Assembly (NCBI GenBank): GCA_017399145.1
Contig: JAFQEG010000024.1
Span: forward strand, 1-49,930
Source of the DNA: Clostridia bacterium
GTDB taxonomy: Bacteria > Bacillota > Clostridia > Oscillospirales > CAG-272
Reading direction: 5' to 3'
Length of the DNA: 49,930 bases
The notes beneath the pieces were generated by a model. It was not told the DNA's origin. It did not search any database and was given only the letters and a program-made list of their open reading frames with translations. The position numbers were made by a program, and so were the translations under genes. Shown piece after piece: positions 1-6,626 of the stretch (position 1 is its first letter; every line of letters starts with the position of its first letter).

Positions 1-99
1 AAGCGAATATTAAAGTTGTATGCAAAAGGTATGTCGATAAGACAAATAAGCAGATTGACAGGTGAAACAAAAGGAATGGTGGAAAAATGGTTGAAATGA
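1..99 (+). pseudogene. C-terminal end of a REP-associated (Y1/RAYT-type) transposase, cut by the window edge
   Basis: Frame 1 is open from the first base to a TGA at 97-99 and encodes 32 residues that include SIRQISRLTGETKGMVEKW, a helix-turn-helix-like tail. Tails of this kind end many Firmicutes Y1-type REP-associated transposases; that family call rests on memory of the family, not on a search. Whether an intact transposase lies upstream of base 1 cannot be seen. Copies of the same tail without the catalytic part occur at 140-237 and 1751-1873, so this copy could also be a remnant. Confidence 0.5.
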
Positions 100-237
100 A
101 ACTTGGAACAATTGAAGACACACCACCGTCCCCTGTCTTCAAATAAGCAGATTGACAGGTGAAACAAAAGGAATGGTGGAAAAATGGTTGAAATGAAACT
201 TGGAACAATTGAAGACACACCACCGTCCCCTGTCTTC
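43..237 (+). repeat. Tandem duplication of a 97-bp transposase-tail/palindrome unit
   Basis: Bases 43-140 and 140-237 are two essentially identical copies with a period of 97 bp. Each holds the last about 18 codons of the transposase tail, its stop codon, a short spacer, and a palindrome with arms GAAGACA and TGTCTTC (114-140 and 211-237). The interior of the palindrome reads CACCACCGTCCCC, which is the complement of the GGGGACGGT core seen in other elements of this island. The arrangement looks like a REP-type element moved together with the 3' end of its transposase. Confidence 0.85.
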
Positions 238-356
238 ATATACAAAGAAGGCGGAAAATATGATTTTTTAGGCTTCCTTTTTTTGGTAATTTGCTTTATC
301 TTGATTGGTGTGTTTACGATATATTGCATATTACGATAATTTCCGAGAGGTGTACA

Positions 357-893
357 GTGAAAATAAAAAACTATGTGAAAGTGGCTGTATTTGTGCTGTG
401 TATATTGTGTTTTTTTAGTTTAATATCGTGCAACTTTGCAAGATTTAATTATTACATATTTGACGATATAAGCGAGTGTGAAAATATTACAAAAACCGAA
501 TACACAAACGCAAAATTATCAAGATATGATACACCAATAAATGATAATAATTTGGGAAATCTTGAGTATTTAGAATTTTTTGGTGGTTGTTTTTCTTCTG
601 ATGAAATAGAGTTTGAAATTTTTGCGTATGAGTTTCAATGTATCAATGATGCACAGAAGTATTTTAAAAATGTTACAGATATGGATTCAGATTCCAATTC
701 TGCTGTTTCTATATATTCTCACAACTTCAAAACAAGGATAATAGTGACTCACTTTGAATGTGCATATTTAGTAAAAACACCAAGCTCTGACGCAAATGCA
801 GTTTTGGATTTATTAAATGATACATTTTCAGTACATGTGAATTTTACGGAGACAGCGGAGACAGGAGACACTTCCTCGTCTCCAAAGAATTGA
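357..893 (+). CDS. Small lipoprotein of unknown function
   Basis: An upstream in-frame ATG exists at 291, but the GTG at 357 is the better start: it has a GAGAGG ribosome site at 345-350 and gives a protein that begins directly with a lipoprotein signal peptide. That peptide has a basic N-terminus, a hydrophobic stretch, then the lipobox LISC followed by N. The mature part (about 155 residues) is acidic, rich in Asn, Phe and Tyr, and I do not recognise a family. It is probably anchored on the outer face of the membrane. The last residues (around TAETGDTSSSPKN) are encoded by a copy of a dispersed repeat that starts near 848, so the natural C-terminus may have been replaced when the repeat inserted. 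Confidence 0.7.
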   Translation: MKIKNYVKVAVFVLCILCFFSLISCNFARFNYYIFDDISECENITKTEYTNAKLSRYDTPINDNNLGNLEYLEFFGGCFSSDEIEFEIFAYEFQCINDAQKYFKNVTDMDSDSNSAVSIYSHNFKTRIIVTHFECAYLVKTPSSDANAVLDLLNDTFSVHVNFTETAETGDTSSSPKN

Positions 894-938
894 CATTTGA
901 TTAACTCAAAAAGGGGCAAGGGTGCCTTTTGGCACCCT
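848..938 (+). repeat. Dispersed repeat, family 2, copy A (palindrome, TTGACA, hairpin)
   Basis: The copy starts in GAGACAG..CGTCTCC, continues with a spacer containing TTGACA (890-895) and an ATTAACT motif, and ends in a hairpin with stem AGGGTGCC/GGCACCCT (919-926, 931-938) and a TTTT loop. The same layout occurs at 1669-1733 and 3038-3126, and a partial one at 995-1032. The first part overlaps the end of the preceding lipoprotein gene. Confidence 0.75.
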
Positions 939-956
939 CGGTTTCCAACAATAAAG

Positions 957-984
957 AAAAAGCCGACACTTAGTCGGCTTTTTT
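957..984 (+). terminator. Rho-independent terminator
   Basis: Stem AGCCGAC (961-967) pairs with GTCGGCT (973-979) around a 5-base loop and is followed by a run of six T. It lies 64 bases after the lipoprotein stop at 893 and would end that transcript. Confidence 0.85.
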
Positions 985-994
985 ATGTAATTAT

Positions 995-1032
995 GAAGAC
1001 AGAAAATAGTTCATTGTCTCCAAATCTTGACA
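995..1032 (+). repeat. Partial family 2 repeat, copy D
   Basis: Arms GAAGACA (995-1001) and TGTCTCC (1015-1021) are followed by CAAATC and TTGACA, matching the first half of the family 2 repeats. The terminal TTGACA is the -35 box of the promoter at 1027-1056. Confidence 0.55.
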
Positions 1033-1056
1033 GCGAATAGAAAACTGTTGTATAAT
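1027..1056 (+). promoter_or_regulatory. Sigma-A type promoter for the lipoprotein gene at 1131
   Basis: TTGACA (1027-1032), an 18-base spacer and TATAAT (1051-1056) match consensus in both boxes. The -35 box lies inside a dispersed repeat. The predicted transcript would carry the short palindrome at 1081-1103 in its leader. Confidence 0.75.
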
Positions 1057-1080
1057 AAAATAAAGAGATATAAACGACAG

Positions 1081-1103
1081 AGACAGAGAATCGTCCCCTG
1101 TCT
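1081..1103 (+). repeat. REP-like palindrome in the leader of the lipoprotein gene
   Basis: AGACAG (1081-1086) and CTGTCT (1098-1103) flank GAGAATCGTCCC. This is a diverged copy of the palindrome that ends the transposase-tail repeats at 114-140 and 1847-1873. Confidence 0.6.
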
Positions 1104-1130
1104 ATATAAATTTAATTAGGAGAAAATGCC

Positions 1131-1667
1131 ATGAAAAAAGTAGTAATATCTATCGTGTTAGCTTTGATAATGTTGTCTATCAGTAGTTGTGGTCCGTTGC
1201 GCATAAATCCAATGGAACTGAAAGCTGAAAGAGAAACAGCTAATTCAAGATTTGAAAATCTACTTGATAAGCTTGAATCAAAGGACTTTGAGGAAGTAAA
1301 AGCCTTATTTGCTGAAAGTGCAAAGCAAACAGAGGATTTTGACGAAAAGTTATCAATACTGATAAACTATTACAAGGGCGAAAGCTATAATTATGACGAT
1401 CATGGGACGGGACCTAGTACCTCTGAAACTATAAAAAGCGGAAGAAAAAGAGTTGATTTTATTAAAAGCTATGACATTTATACAACAGAGGAAACATATA
1501 GAATGTTTTTAGTTGATATAGTACGCAACGATTTCGACAAGAGTGAAGTGGGAATTAAATCTTTGTATATCATAAAGTATAAAAATGACACAGCACAAGA
1601 ATATATTTACAGAGGTGACGGAAAAGAAACACCAGGGATTCATATAGCGATAACAGGAGATAATTAA
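1131..1667 (+). CDS. Lipoprotein, probably DUF5104 family
   Basis: 178 residues beginning with a typical lipoprotein signal peptide; the lipobox is SISSC, with the Cys near residue 20. The mature protein starts with a helical segment about residue turnover (FENLLDKLESKDFEEVKALF) and continues as a mixed alpha/beta domain. This layout resembles the DUF5104 family of Firmicutes lipoproteins, which has no known function; the family call is from memory. A ribosome site TTAGGAG precedes the ATG, and a consensus promoter lies at 1027-1056. Repeats flank it on both sides, and the 3' repeat begins within two bases of its stop codon, so it sits in the repeat island as a cassette-like unit. Confidence 0.75.
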   Translation: MKKVVISIVLALIMLSISSCGPLRINPMELKAERETANSRFENLLDKLESKDFEEVKALFAESAKQTEDFDEKLSILINYYKGESYNYDDHGTGPSTSETIKSGRKRVDFIKSYDIYTTEETYRMFLVDIVRNDFDKSEVGIKSLYIIKYKNDTAQEYIYRGDGKETPGIHIAITGDN

Positions 1668-1668
1668 C

Positions 1669-1733
1669 GGAGACAGGCGAACTTTCTCTAATTAATTAAC
1701 TAAAAAAGGGACAAGGGTGCCTTTTGGCACCCA
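1669..1733 (+). repeat. Dispersed repeat, family 2, copy B
   Basis: Starts GGAGACAGG directly after the lipoprotein stop and passes through TAATTAACTAAAAAAGGG. It ends in the same GGGTGCC/GGCACCC hairpin with a TTTT loop as copy A. Compared with copies A and C, the ATTGACATTT segment is missing, so this copy does not offer a -35 box. Confidence 0.7.
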
Positions 1734-1750
1734 GTGTTTCTACAAATAGC

Positions 1751-1873
1751 TATACGAAAAGGTATGTCGATAAGACAAATAGGCAGATTGACAGGTGAAA
1801 CAAAAGGAATGGTGGAAAAATGGTTGAAATGAAATTTGGAACAATTGAAGACACACCACCGTCCCCTGTCTTC
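1751..1873 (+). repeat. Transposase-tail plus palindrome repeat, third copy
   Basis: This repeats bases 21-140 with a few changes, including AAGCAG to AGGCAG and AACTTGG to AATTTGG. The reading frame of the tail up to its TGA is kept. It ends in the GAAGACA/TGTCTTC palindrome at 1847-1873, five bases before the ribosome site of the next gene. Confidence 0.85.
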
Positions 1874-1892
1874 CTTTCTAGGAGGATAAACT

Positions 1893-2375
1893 ATGTTAGA
1901 TAACATTTTGATAGTATTGATTTTGCTTTCAATAGTATTAAGTTTCTTTATAGTGAAGATTTGGAAGAAAAAATATTTTGTCAAAGAATTATATATTGGT
2001 GAAGGAGTATCAATCGCACTCTATGTTATTACAATTGCAATTACGATTGGCTTATTAACTATATATTGTATATTATCAAAAGGAGTAGCATATAGCTGGT
2101 TGTATTTGGTTATTGTGTTAATATTAGATTGGTTGCTATTGTTTGCATATTGCATTGGTGCTACCACTTGCATTTATTTAAAAGATAAAGCATTGATCAA
2201 AAAGAATATAGTCAATTCTAAACAAATTTTACTTGATGAAAAAACAAAAATAATTGAAAAAATTGATAAAAGAATTATTAAATCTAGTGGAAAATCAATT
2301 TCTATTAGTTCAAGATATCTAACTGGAAATATAAATAATTTAATGAATAATGTTAAATTAGTAATTAATAAATAA
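1893..2375 (+). CDS. Hypothetical membrane protein
   Basis: 160 residues with an AGGAGG ribosome site (1879-1884) and an ATG start. Three hydrophobic segments are visible, near residues 3-22, 38-61 and 68-93. After them comes a Lys/Ile-rich, probably cytoplasmic or helical tail of about 65 residues. I do not recognise the family. The base composition is very AT-rich, like the next gene, and unlike the housekeeping genes further on. The gene lies between repeat copies at 1751-1873 and 2431-2457 and has no close promoter of its own that I can see. Confidence 0.6.
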   Translation: MLDNILIVLILLSIVLSFFIVKIWKKKYFVKELYIGEGVSIALYVITIAITIGLLTIYCILSKGVAYSWLYLVIVLILDWLLLFAYCIGATTCIYLKDKALIKKNIVNSKQILLDEKTKIIEKIDKRIIKSSGKSISISSRYLTGNINNLMNNVKLVINK

Positions 2376-2430
2376 ATGGACTTTTGACAAAACTTATTCA
2401 TTTTATAATTTGGCGAATCTGCTTTATAGT

Positions 2431-2457
2431 GAAGGCACACCACCGTCCCCTGTCTTC
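2431..2457 (+). repeat. REP-like palindrome without the transposase tail
   Basis: GAAGGCA and TGTCTTC flank CACCACCGTCCCC. Only the palindrome portion of the larger repeat is present; the preceding bases (TTTTATAATTTGGCGAATCT) do not match the transposase tail. It lies just upstream of the YcxB-like gene. Confidence 0.75.
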
Positions 2458-2481
2458 ATAGATAATTGAAAGGAACAAAAT

Positions 2482-2943
2482 ATGATAAATTACAATATTA
2501 GTAAAAAAGATCTAAAAACTTATATAAAAGAGATAGGATTTTCACAAAGTAAAATTCCGTTTATTTTGTCTATAATATCTGTTCCTTTTGCTATTTATTT
2601 TATGGTTATAGGAGTCCTTGTGGATTCAGAAGCATTATTATTTGGATACAGCTTAGCATTTCTTACAGTTTTTATGACAATAGTTGGAATTGTAAATTAT
2701 TACAAATTAAAAAAAGATATTGTAAACATTTTCAAAAGTGAAGAAATGATACAGTATAAACTTGAATTTGTGGAAGAACAGTATACAATAAATAATACTA
2801 TGAATCAACAAATTGCTTTTAAATCAACCGATATAGCAAATGTTTTATGCAAAAAAAATACTATAATAGTGAAATTAAAAAATAGAAAAATTGTGTTTTT
2901 CCCTAATATAGATGAAATTAAAGCAATGCTATGTAGAAACTAA
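2482..2943 (+). CDS. YcxB-like membrane protein
   Basis: 153 residues. Two adjacent transmembrane segments lie near residues 27-49 and 53-75. A C-terminal soluble domain of the pattern 'FVEEQYTINNTMNQQIAFKS..I' and 'IIVKLKNRKIVFFPN' follows. Two membrane helices followed by a small beta-rich domain is the layout of YcxB-like proteins, whose function is unknown. The ribosome site GAAAGGA precedes the ATG. A strong terminator follows at 2974-3016. It is the last gene of the repeat island. Confidence 0.65.
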   Translation: MINYNISKKDLKTYIKEIGFSQSKIPFILSIISVPFAIYFMVIGVLVDSEALLFGYSLAFLTVFMTIVGIVNYYKLKKDIVNIFKSEEMIQYKLEFVEEQYTINNTMNQQIAFKSTDIANVLCKKNTIIVKLKNRKIVFFPNIDEIKAMLCRN

Positions 2944-2973
2944 TAACGAATCTAAATTTTGAGCAAAATTTAG

Positions 2974-3016
2974 GCCACCATATTATCTTGTTTCAGATAA
3001 TATGGTGGCTTTTGTT
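2974..3016 (+). terminator. Rho-independent terminator
   Basis: A 14-bp stem (2974-2987 with 2996-3009, GCCACCATATTATC and its complement) closes an 8-base loop and is followed by TTTTGTTT. It ends the transcript of the YcxB-like gene. Confidence 0.9.
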
Positions 3017-3037
3017 TAGGGACAACAATGTTTTTTT

Positions 3038-3126
3038 AGAGACAGGGGACGGTTTCTCGTCTTCCAAGGATTGACATTTAATTAACTAAAAAAGACACAG
3101 GATAGGCAATTTTGCCTATCCTGTGT
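3038..3126 (+). repeat. Dispersed repeat, family 2, copy C
   Basis: GAGACAGGGGACGG and CTCGTCTTCC are followed by AAGGA, TTGACA (3071-3076), TTTAATTAACTAAAAAAG and a hairpin. The hairpin sequence differs from copies A and B, so only the position of a hairpin is conserved here, not its sequence. Confidence 0.7.
3087..3126 (-). terminator. Terminator of the GH4 gene
   Basis: A 14-bp stem (3095-3108 with 3113-3126, ACACAGGATAGGCA and its complement) closes a 4-base loop. Read on the minus strand it is followed by a T run (AAAAAA at 3087-3093 on the plus strand), just after the glycosidase stop at 3132. The terminator doubles as the last part of a family 2 repeat. Confidence 0.85.
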
Positions 3127-3131
3127 TTGAT

Positions 3132-4514
3132 TTATATATCGTAGTCAGTTAAATAAGCTTTTGTGTTTTCAACCATTTCGTCAAACATCTTTCTTGCATT
3201 GTCAAGACCACAGGTAACAAGTGGGTCAGAGGCAAATGCGTTAAAGATTGCTTCAATATCACGCTTTGCGATAGCATCGGAAACAGCCTCTTGCTCGGAG
3301 CAGATTTTAGAAACTAGTGGATAAATTTCTGTTGGGATATCACCTGCTAAAACAGGGGTGAGCTCGTCGGAACGGAAGATAGCATTTGTTTCAACAACTG
3401 CGCCAAGAGGAAGATTTGGAATTTGACCTCTGTTAGGAATATTAACGTTTGTAATAAGGTCGGCAAGACCAAGGAGCGCACGCATTTGGTTGACGCCCTC
3501 CTCGCCTGTTTTACAGAGCTTGATTTCGTCACCGTCAAGAAGCTTACGACTTTTTTCAAGACGATTCTTAAGGTCTTGTTTTCTCCAAGAAACAGGAGTT
3601 AGTCCAAATTTCATTTCCTTAACTCTTTCGGGGCTTTCAAGATACCACTTGCCAGGGCAGAATTCTGCTAAGTGTCTATCACCCGCTGCGGAGATGTAAC
3701 CAAACCTATTGAATAGGTCGAAGGTTACCTTGCCGGCACATGCAAAATAGTTATTCATCCAGTTGTTATCAGGCTTTGCAGGAAGTCCGTCTTCATACTT
3801 TTTACAGTATTGAGCGTAGTATGGGAATAGGTCAATTCCCTTATATTTAGCACTTGTCAACCAAGTAAAGTGGTTTACGGCAACAGGGTTTACGTTAATA
3901 TCCTCTCTTGTAGCCTTTTCACCAAGGTATTCCTCGACTACCCAAGTAAGAAGCTTTTGAGTACCAAAAACCTCGTGACAACAACCAAATGCCTTAATTT
4001 CAGGGAACACTCTGTAAAGAGTCTTAACGCAAAGTGTCATTGGGTTAGTGTAGTTAATTACCCAAGCGTTTGGGCAGTATTCCTTAACGTAATTTGCAAT
4101 TACCTCAAACATAGGAATAGTTCTCATAGCACGAACAATTCCACCAGGACCTGTTGTATCACCAACAGATTGATAAATGCCGTACTTTTCTGGAACGTGA
4201 ACGTCGCTTTCCATTTCATCAAAGGTGCCAGGAAGAATGGAAATAACCACAAAGTCAGCGCCTGTCATTGCTTCCTTGGGTGTTTTAACTGCCTTGTAGG
4301 TCCATTTTGATTTTGCACCCTCACAATCGTTATATCTATTACCGATAATCTCGTTTGCCTGTGCTGCCTCAAAATCTATATCGTATAAGTAAACGTCACC
4401 ACTCATATCCTCGTTTGCGACAAGGTCACTCATAAGTCCCCAAGCCCAACCACGAGAACCACCACCAACGTAGGCGATTTTCACATTTTCTGCTTTTTTG
4501 TTTGAGATTTTCAT
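3132..4514 (-). CDS. lplD: Glycoside hydrolase family 4, probable alpha-galacturonidase
   Basis: 460 residues from the ATG at 4512-4514. This start has an AAGGAG ribosome site, whereas the longer reading frame to 4580 runs through the promoter. The N-terminus has a Rossmann NAD-binding loop (VGGGSRGWAWG, residues 16-26), as expected for GH4, which uses NAD+ and a divalent metal for a redox-assisted glycoside cleavage. The signature around the metal-binding Cys is CHEV (residues 179-182). In GH4, CHEV marks alpha-galacturonidases (LplD type), as distinct from CHSV galactosidases and CDMP/CNVP phosphoglycosidases. The enzyme would release galacturonic acid in the cytoplasm from short pectin-derived oligomers. 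No transporter lies beside it. The start was chosen over the upstream one on ribosome site and promoter position. Confidence 0.85.
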   Translation of the reverse strand: MKISNKKAENVKIAYVGGGSRGWAWGLMSDLVANEDMSGDVYLYDIDFEAAQANEIIGNRYNDCEGAKSKWTYKAVKTPKEAMTGADFVVISILPGTFDEMESDVHVPEKYGIYQSVGDTTGPGGIVRAMRTIPMFEVIANYVKEYCPNAWVINYTNPMTLCVKTLYRVFPEIKAFGCCHEVFGTQKLLTWVVEEYLGEKATREDINVNPVAVNHFTWLTSAKYKGIDLFPYYAQYCKKYEDGLPAKPDNNWMNNYFACAGKVTFDLFNRFGYISAAGDRHLAEFCPGKWYLESPERVKEMKFGLTPVSWRKQDLKNRLEKSRKLLDGDEIKLCKTGEEGVNQMRALLGLADLITNVNIPNRGQIPNLPLGAVVETNAIFRSDELTPVLAGDIPTEIYPLVSKICSEQEAVSDAIAKRDIEAIFNAFASDPLVTCGLDNARKMFDEMVENTKAYLTDYDI

Positions 4515-4545
4515 AACAACTCTCCTTGAATTTGCTGATAAGTTG

Positions 4546-4574
4546 ATTATATACCTTAAAGAAAACTTTGTCAA
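4546..4574 (-). promoter_or_regulatory. Promoter of the GH4 gene
   Basis: On the minus strand TTGACA (4569-4574), a 17-base spacer and TATAAT (4546-4551) are both perfect consensus boxes. The distance to the start codon is about 30 bases. Confidence 0.85.
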
Positions 4575-4619
4575 TAACAAAAAAGTATTTAATGAGATAA
4601 AGATATTTCAGATTAGCAC

Positions 4620-4648
4620 TTGAAATATATATCATCTTGTGATAAAAT
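4620..4648 (+). promoter_or_regulatory. Promoter of the 26-codon ORF / LRR protein unit
   Basis: TTGAAA (4620-4625), a 17-base spacer and TAAAAT (4643-4648). It diverges from the GH4 promoter, with about 45 bases between the two -35 boxes. Confidence 0.7.
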
Positions 4649-4688
4649 AAAACTAATTAGAAAATTTATACAAAAGAGGTTGACAAAT

Positions 4689-4769
4689 ATGAAGAATAAT
4701 GCGATAATCTCTTACAGGGCAGATAGACAGACAGAGGCTAACTCTGTATTTTTGCGTACAAGAAAATAG
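4689..4769 (+). CDS. Putative 26-residue peptide (leader or small protein)
   Basis: ATG at 4689 is preceded by AAAGAGG at a good distance and follows a well-formed promoter. The peptide begins MKNNAIISYRADRQ and ends FLRTRK; it is hydrophilic and basic, with no membrane segment. A strong terminator follows after eight bases, before the secreted LRR protein gene. The arrangement (promoter, short ORF, terminator, gene) is what an attenuation leader would look like, but it would equally fit a separate small gene. There is no run of one regulatory codon such as His or Trp. I do not recognise the peptide. Confidence 0.45.
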   Translation: MKNNAIISYRADRQTEANSVFLRTRK

Positions 4770-4777
4770 TTAAATTT

Positions 4778-4827
4778 GCCATTTGATAAAGGGATTTCTT
4801 CACCCTTTTTGTCAAGTGGCTTTTTTT
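4778..4827 (+). terminator. Strong terminator between the 26-codon ORF and the LRR gene
   Basis: GCCATTTGATAAAGGG (4778-4793) pairs with CCCTTTTTGTCAAGTGGC (4803-4820), with a few G-T pairs and a small bulge, followed by seven T. Transcription from 4620 would have to read through it to reach the gene at 4857; no second promoter is obvious in the 29 bases left. Confidence 0.85.
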
Positions 4828-4856
4828 ATACAAAATAATTCAAAAGGGAGAAAAAG

Positions 4857-6575
4857 ATGAAAAAGAAAATTCTTTTGGCACTGACTCTTGCATTTGTGTT
4901 GTCACTTTTGCTTATTGGTTCCGTTAATGCGGAAGTAACAATTTATGATGACTTCGATGTAACGGCACTTGAAAACATTGAATACAGAGCAGATGACATC
5001 ATTGTTTTCGATGACGGCTTCAGCTGCCCTTCTGTTTATGTGTTCAAGGACACTAAAACAGTTAGTAAAGGAAATTGGGGAGAGTCAGATGGACTTAAAA
5101 ACACTCTTGATTTTGCCTATATTAATTCCAAGGTTGCACCTGATAAGGAATACGGCTTTGACGATATTGACTCCATTGATATCCCACAAGGCGTTACATC
5201 AATAGGCAATTATGCGTGCAACGGAATGGCAACTATCAGAAAAATCTCGATACCTGACACGGTAACAGCCATTGGTTCGGGAACTTTTCAAAATGCTTCG
5301 GGACTTGAGTTTTGTATTATGGAGCACAAGGAAACCTCAGGTCTTACAACCCTTTCCGGCTCATTGTTCAGAGATTCAGGACTCAAGGCGTTTTCTATGC
5401 CTGACTGTATTACAACATTAGATTCCGGATACGAATTCGAAGGATGCACGAGCCTGACAGCAGTATATCTTTCCAAAAATTTAACATCTATCGACAGCGA
5501 CAATAAGGCTTGCTTTGATGGTTGTGGAAAGCTATACCTTGTAAACGAACCCTTTGTGGCTACAAGTGAAAGCCAAATCCCTGCAGAGCCATCGATATAC
5601 TATTTTCCAAGCAATTTGACCACAATTGGTACCGAAGGTGTTTTCAGAGGCTCAAAGAGCATTAACGATGTTTTAGTGTTTGGTGCAAAATTCACTGCTA
5701 TTAATAGTAGGGTTGCATTTCAAAACTGTCCTGCGAACACAGTTGTTTTTCTTGGCGACATGACAGAGGTTGTTGCATATGATACATATTATTGGGGAAC
5801 CAAAAACTTTATTTTTGCTAACCCTAACGACAAATCTGCAAGCGACCTAAGTAATCTTGCCTTGAAATCAAGCTCAACGGCATATTTCTGCTATGGTGAC
5901 AATCCATCCCACTTATTTGAAAAGCAGCTTTCAACCGAGGCAAGCTGTACAATGCCTGCAATGACAGCAGACTACTGCTTCTGTGGTCAACTCATTCCTA
6001 ACACAGAAGCAACTGTTGGCGATGCCCTCGGACACAGCCACACAATCTATCTTGGTACGGTTTACGAAAGCTATATGGCAGAAGGCTATAAGGAATATGA
6101 GTGCGACAGGTGTGGAAATGTGAACGTTGACGAAAAAGCACCAGCTCTCTTCACCTGCCTTGGCTATGCAACCTTTGAAATTGGCAATGGTGGAATCACA
6201 ATAGGCTTTTCTGCAAACAACGTAGCTATTGCCGAATACGAGGAATTAATGGGCAAGGACCTAAAATATGGTGTCTTTGCAGTATTACAAAATAGACTTG
6301 GCGAAAACGATATATTCGCAGATGATGGCACTGCATCTGCTGGTGTAATTAATGCCGATTTCACAAGTCGTAACGTTGACTTGTTTGAATTGAGAATATT
6401 AGGCTTTGAAGAAGAATATAGAGATATGAAGCTTGCTATGGGAGCATATGTGGCAACAACAGACGCAGAAGCAACAGAATATTCCTATTTACAACCAGGT
6501 ACACCTGAGGAAAATGAGAAATATTGCTTTGTTTCATATAGCAGTGTTGCAGGAAATTCTTCAACAATTGAATAA
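4857..6575 (+). CDS. Secreted leucine-rich-repeat (BspA-like, LRR_5) surface protein
   Basis: 572 residues with a signal peptide (basic start, LALTLAFVLSLLLIGSVNA, cleavage likely after A25). Residues about 95-300 hold LRR_5-type repeats of the pattern 'IPxGVTSIGxxAFxG' (for example IPQGVTSIGNYACNG, ISIPDTVTAIGSGTFQNAS, YFPSNLTTIGTEGVFRGS). The 385-430 region carries GHSHTIYLG and ECDRCGN, a Cys-pair stretch often seen in Clostridia cell-surface proteins. A beta-rich C-terminal domain follows. No LPXTG motif, cell-wall repeat or terminal membrane anchor is visible, so it is probably released or held non-covalently. Proteins of this type often take part in adhesion; the ligand here is unknown. 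The ribosome site GGGAG precedes the ATG. Confidence 0.8.
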   Translation: MKKKILLALTLAFVLSLLLIGSVNAEVTIYDDFDVTALENIEYRADDIIVFDDGFSCPSVYVFKDTKTVSKGNWGESDGLKNTLDFAYINSKVAPDKEYGFDDIDSIDIPQGVTSIGNYACNGMATIRKISIPDTVTAIGSGTFQNASGLEFCIMEHKETSGLTTLSGSLFRDSGLKAFSMPDCITTLDSGYEFEGCTSLTAVYLSKNLTSIDSDNKACFDGCGKLYLVNEPFVATSESQIPAEPSIYYFPSNLTTIGTEGVFRGSKSINDVLVFGAKFTAINSRVAFQNCPANTVVFLGDMTEVVAYDTYYWGTKNFIFANPNDKSASDLSNLALKSSSTAYFCYGDNPSHLFEKQLSTEASCTMPAMTADYCFCGQLIPNTEATVGDALGHSHTIYLGTVYESYMAEGYKEYECDRCGNVNVDEKAPALFTCLGYATFEIGNGGITIGFSANNVAIAEYEELMGKDLKYGVFAVLQNRLGENDIFADDGTASAGVINADFTSRNVDLFELRILGFEEEYRDMKLAMGAYVATTDAEATEYSYLQPGTPEENEKYCFVSYSSVAGNSSTIE

Positions 6576-6589
6576 AAATATTGTATAGC

Positions 6590-6626
6590 AAAAAGACACA
6601 GGGGAGCTACCCTGTGTCTTTTTTTA
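6590..6626. terminator. Bidirectional terminator between the LRR gene and uvrA
   Basis: AGACACAGGG (6594-6603) pairs with CCCTGTGTCT (6610-6619) with A and T runs on the two sides. It serves the LRR gene on the plus strand and overlaps the last codon of uvrA on the other strand. Confidence 0.85.

Noticed and set aside
43-237. The tandem repeat as a CRISPR array.
   Set aside because: There are only two copies of 97 bp directly abutting without spacers, and the unit contains coding sequence.
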